Shown piece by piece: positions 43,132 through 43,905 of a stretch of 43,905 nucleotides of DNA. A program made the position numbers and the translations under genes. The stretch covers positions 1 through 43,905 of the forward strand of contig JAUVXG010000019.1 in NCBI GenBank assembly GCA_030603685.1, in the 5' to 3' direction. The stretch is from Pleomorphomonas sp. (GTDB lineage Bacteria; Pseudomonadota; Alphaproteobacteria; Rhizobiales; Pleomorphomonadaceae). A model generated the notes under the pieces. It worked only from the letters and a program-made list of their open reading frames with translations, did not search any database and was not told the DNA's origin. Each line of letters starts with the position of its first letter. Position 1 is the first letter of the stretch.

Positions 43132-43905
43132 TCAGGTTCTCTGGAAGATCGTGTTGGCCACCGTCCGGACCGGCAGGTTGAAACCGGTGATGGACTCCGA
43201 GTGACCGATGAAGAGATACCCCCCGGGCGCCAGGCATTCGCACAGGCGGGACAGAACCCTGGCCTGCGTCGGCTTGTCGAAGTAGATGAGGACGTTGCGG
43301 CAGAAGATGACGTCGACGGGCTCGCCGATCGGATAGGTTTCGTCCATGAAGTTCATGCGCGCAAAGCCGACCTTTGATCTGATGGCCGGCGCCATTCGAA
43401 CCAGGTTGCTCGTGGGGTCGCTCGATCGGCGGACGAAGCGTCGCATGTAGTCGTCGGGCACCGGAGCAAGCATGGATGCCGGATAAATTCCCTTGCGGGC
43501 GGCGGCGAGGACGTCGGTGGACAGGTCCGTTGCCAGGACGAAGTAGTTGAGGGGGCCCGAGCTTTCGGCGAAATCGGCGGCGATCATGGCTGCCGTGTAG
43601 GGTTCCGCTCCCACCGAACAGGCTGCGCTCCACAGCCGGAGCGAGGTCCGTCCATTCCGCACGAGCGCCGGCAAGGCCTGTCGCTTGAGGAACTCGAAGT
43701 GCTTGGGCTCGCGGAAGAAATCTGTCTTGTTGGTGGTGACCGCGTCAATCAGCGCCACCGCCTCGACTTCCAGGCCGTCATTGTCGAAGAGATAGGTACA
43801 ATAGTCGTCGAGCGAGGCGAAGCCGGTCGACCGCAGGCGCCGGCGCAGGCGGCCTTCCAGCATGGTCTGCTTGCCGGGCGGCATCTTGATGCCGCTGTAG
43901 CTGCT
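43132..43905 (-). CDS. cheR: chemotaxis protein methyltransferase CheR, 3' part (runs off the right edge)
   Basis: CheR methylates chemoreceptor glutamates using SAM. The frame is open to the window edge, with seven codons visible before an internal ATG at 43884, so the true start lies outside. Visible are VTTNKTDFFREPKHFEFL, the SAM motif LRLWSAACSVGAEPYTAAMI and the family hallmark DVIFCRNVLIYFDKPTQARVL. The end GGYLFIGHSESI...VRTVANTIFQRT is usual. It is upstream of cheB, suggesting a che operon. Confidence 0.95.
   Translation of the reverse strand, partial: SSYSGIKMPPGKQTMLEGRLRRRLRSTGFASLDDYCTYLFDNDGLEVEAVALIDAVTTNKTDFFREPKHFEFLKRQALPALVRNGRTSLRLWSAACSVGAEPYTAAMIAADFAESSGPLNYFVLATDLSTDVLAAARKGIYPASMLAPVPDDYMRRFVRRSSDPTSNLVRMAPAIRSKVGFARMNFMDETYPIGEPVDVIFCRNVLIYFDKPTQARVLSRLCECLAPGGYLFIGHSESITGFNLPVRTVANTIFQRT

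Overview
The window is about 44 kb of GC-rich DNA with dense, short-spaced operons. It suggests a free-living or plant-associated alphaproteobacterial diazotroph, most likely Hyphomicrobiales (Rhizobiales). The reasons are a Cpa/Tad pilus operon, a NifA with the complete oxygen-sensitive cysteine motif, a nif cluster with fdxN, fdxB, nifQ, nifW and draTG, and a RirA-like box. A genus such as Pleomorphomonas would fit, but that is a guess from gene content. I saw no tRNA, rRNA, insertion sequence, integrase or CRISPR array.

Layout. 1-2.7 kb (minus strand): Flp/Tad pilus genes cpaB, cpaC and the start of cpaE. 2.9-4.0 kb (plus): alanine racemase. 4.0-4.9 kb (minus): a methyltransferase. 5.0-9.2 kb (minus): a five-gene operon for 4-deoxy-uronate / 2-keto-3-deoxygluconate use (kdgK, kdgT, a YhcH-type protein, kduI, a KduD-like dehydrogenase). 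It ends in a strong terminator and faces a divergent GntR/FCD regulator. 10.6-16.4 kb: a siderophore-iron island. An AraC regulator, two FecCD-type permeases and an ATPase lie on the minus strand; a binding protein and a DUF2218-SIP reductase lie on the plus strand. 16.6-17.3 kb: a one-cysteine peroxiredoxin-like gene.

17.5-35.8 kb is the nitrogenase region, almost all on the plus strand: nifA; fdxN-nifZ-nifT-SIR2-like; nifHDK; a lipoprotein gene; nifE-nifN-nifX-DUF269-fdxB; a minus-strand DUF2478 gene; mop-modD; nifQ; iscA-type gene and nifW; draT-draG. Sigma-54 (-24/-12) promoters and TGT-N10-ACA NifA sites can be read before fdxN and nifH and before the iscA-type gene. A degenerate site precedes nifE, and an oddly placed one precedes nifQ. 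Mop, ModD and NifQ handle molybdenum, NifE/N/X build FeMo-co, NifHDK is the enzyme, FdxN/FdxB supply electrons, and DraT/DraG switch NifH on and off at its conserved arginine. nifB, nifV, nifU and nifS are not in the window.

35.9-38.0 kb: a DUF898 (YjgN-type) membrane protein overlapping an M48 metalloprotease gene. 38.4-41.8 kb: a TetR-MFS-HlyD efflux operon with a long palindrome over the regulator's start. 41.9-43.9 kb (minus): cheB and the 3' part of cheR, running off the right edge.

The most unusual observations are the NifA site that overlaps a terminator-like hairpin downstream of a -24/-12 promoter before nifQ, the lipoprotein gene with its own promoter between nifK and nifE, the SIR2-like gene in the fdxN operon, the coupled 14-codon leader ORF before the iron-binding protein gene, and a short copy of the cheB 3' end before the TetR gene. 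No wholly new multi-gene system could be shown from sequence alone.
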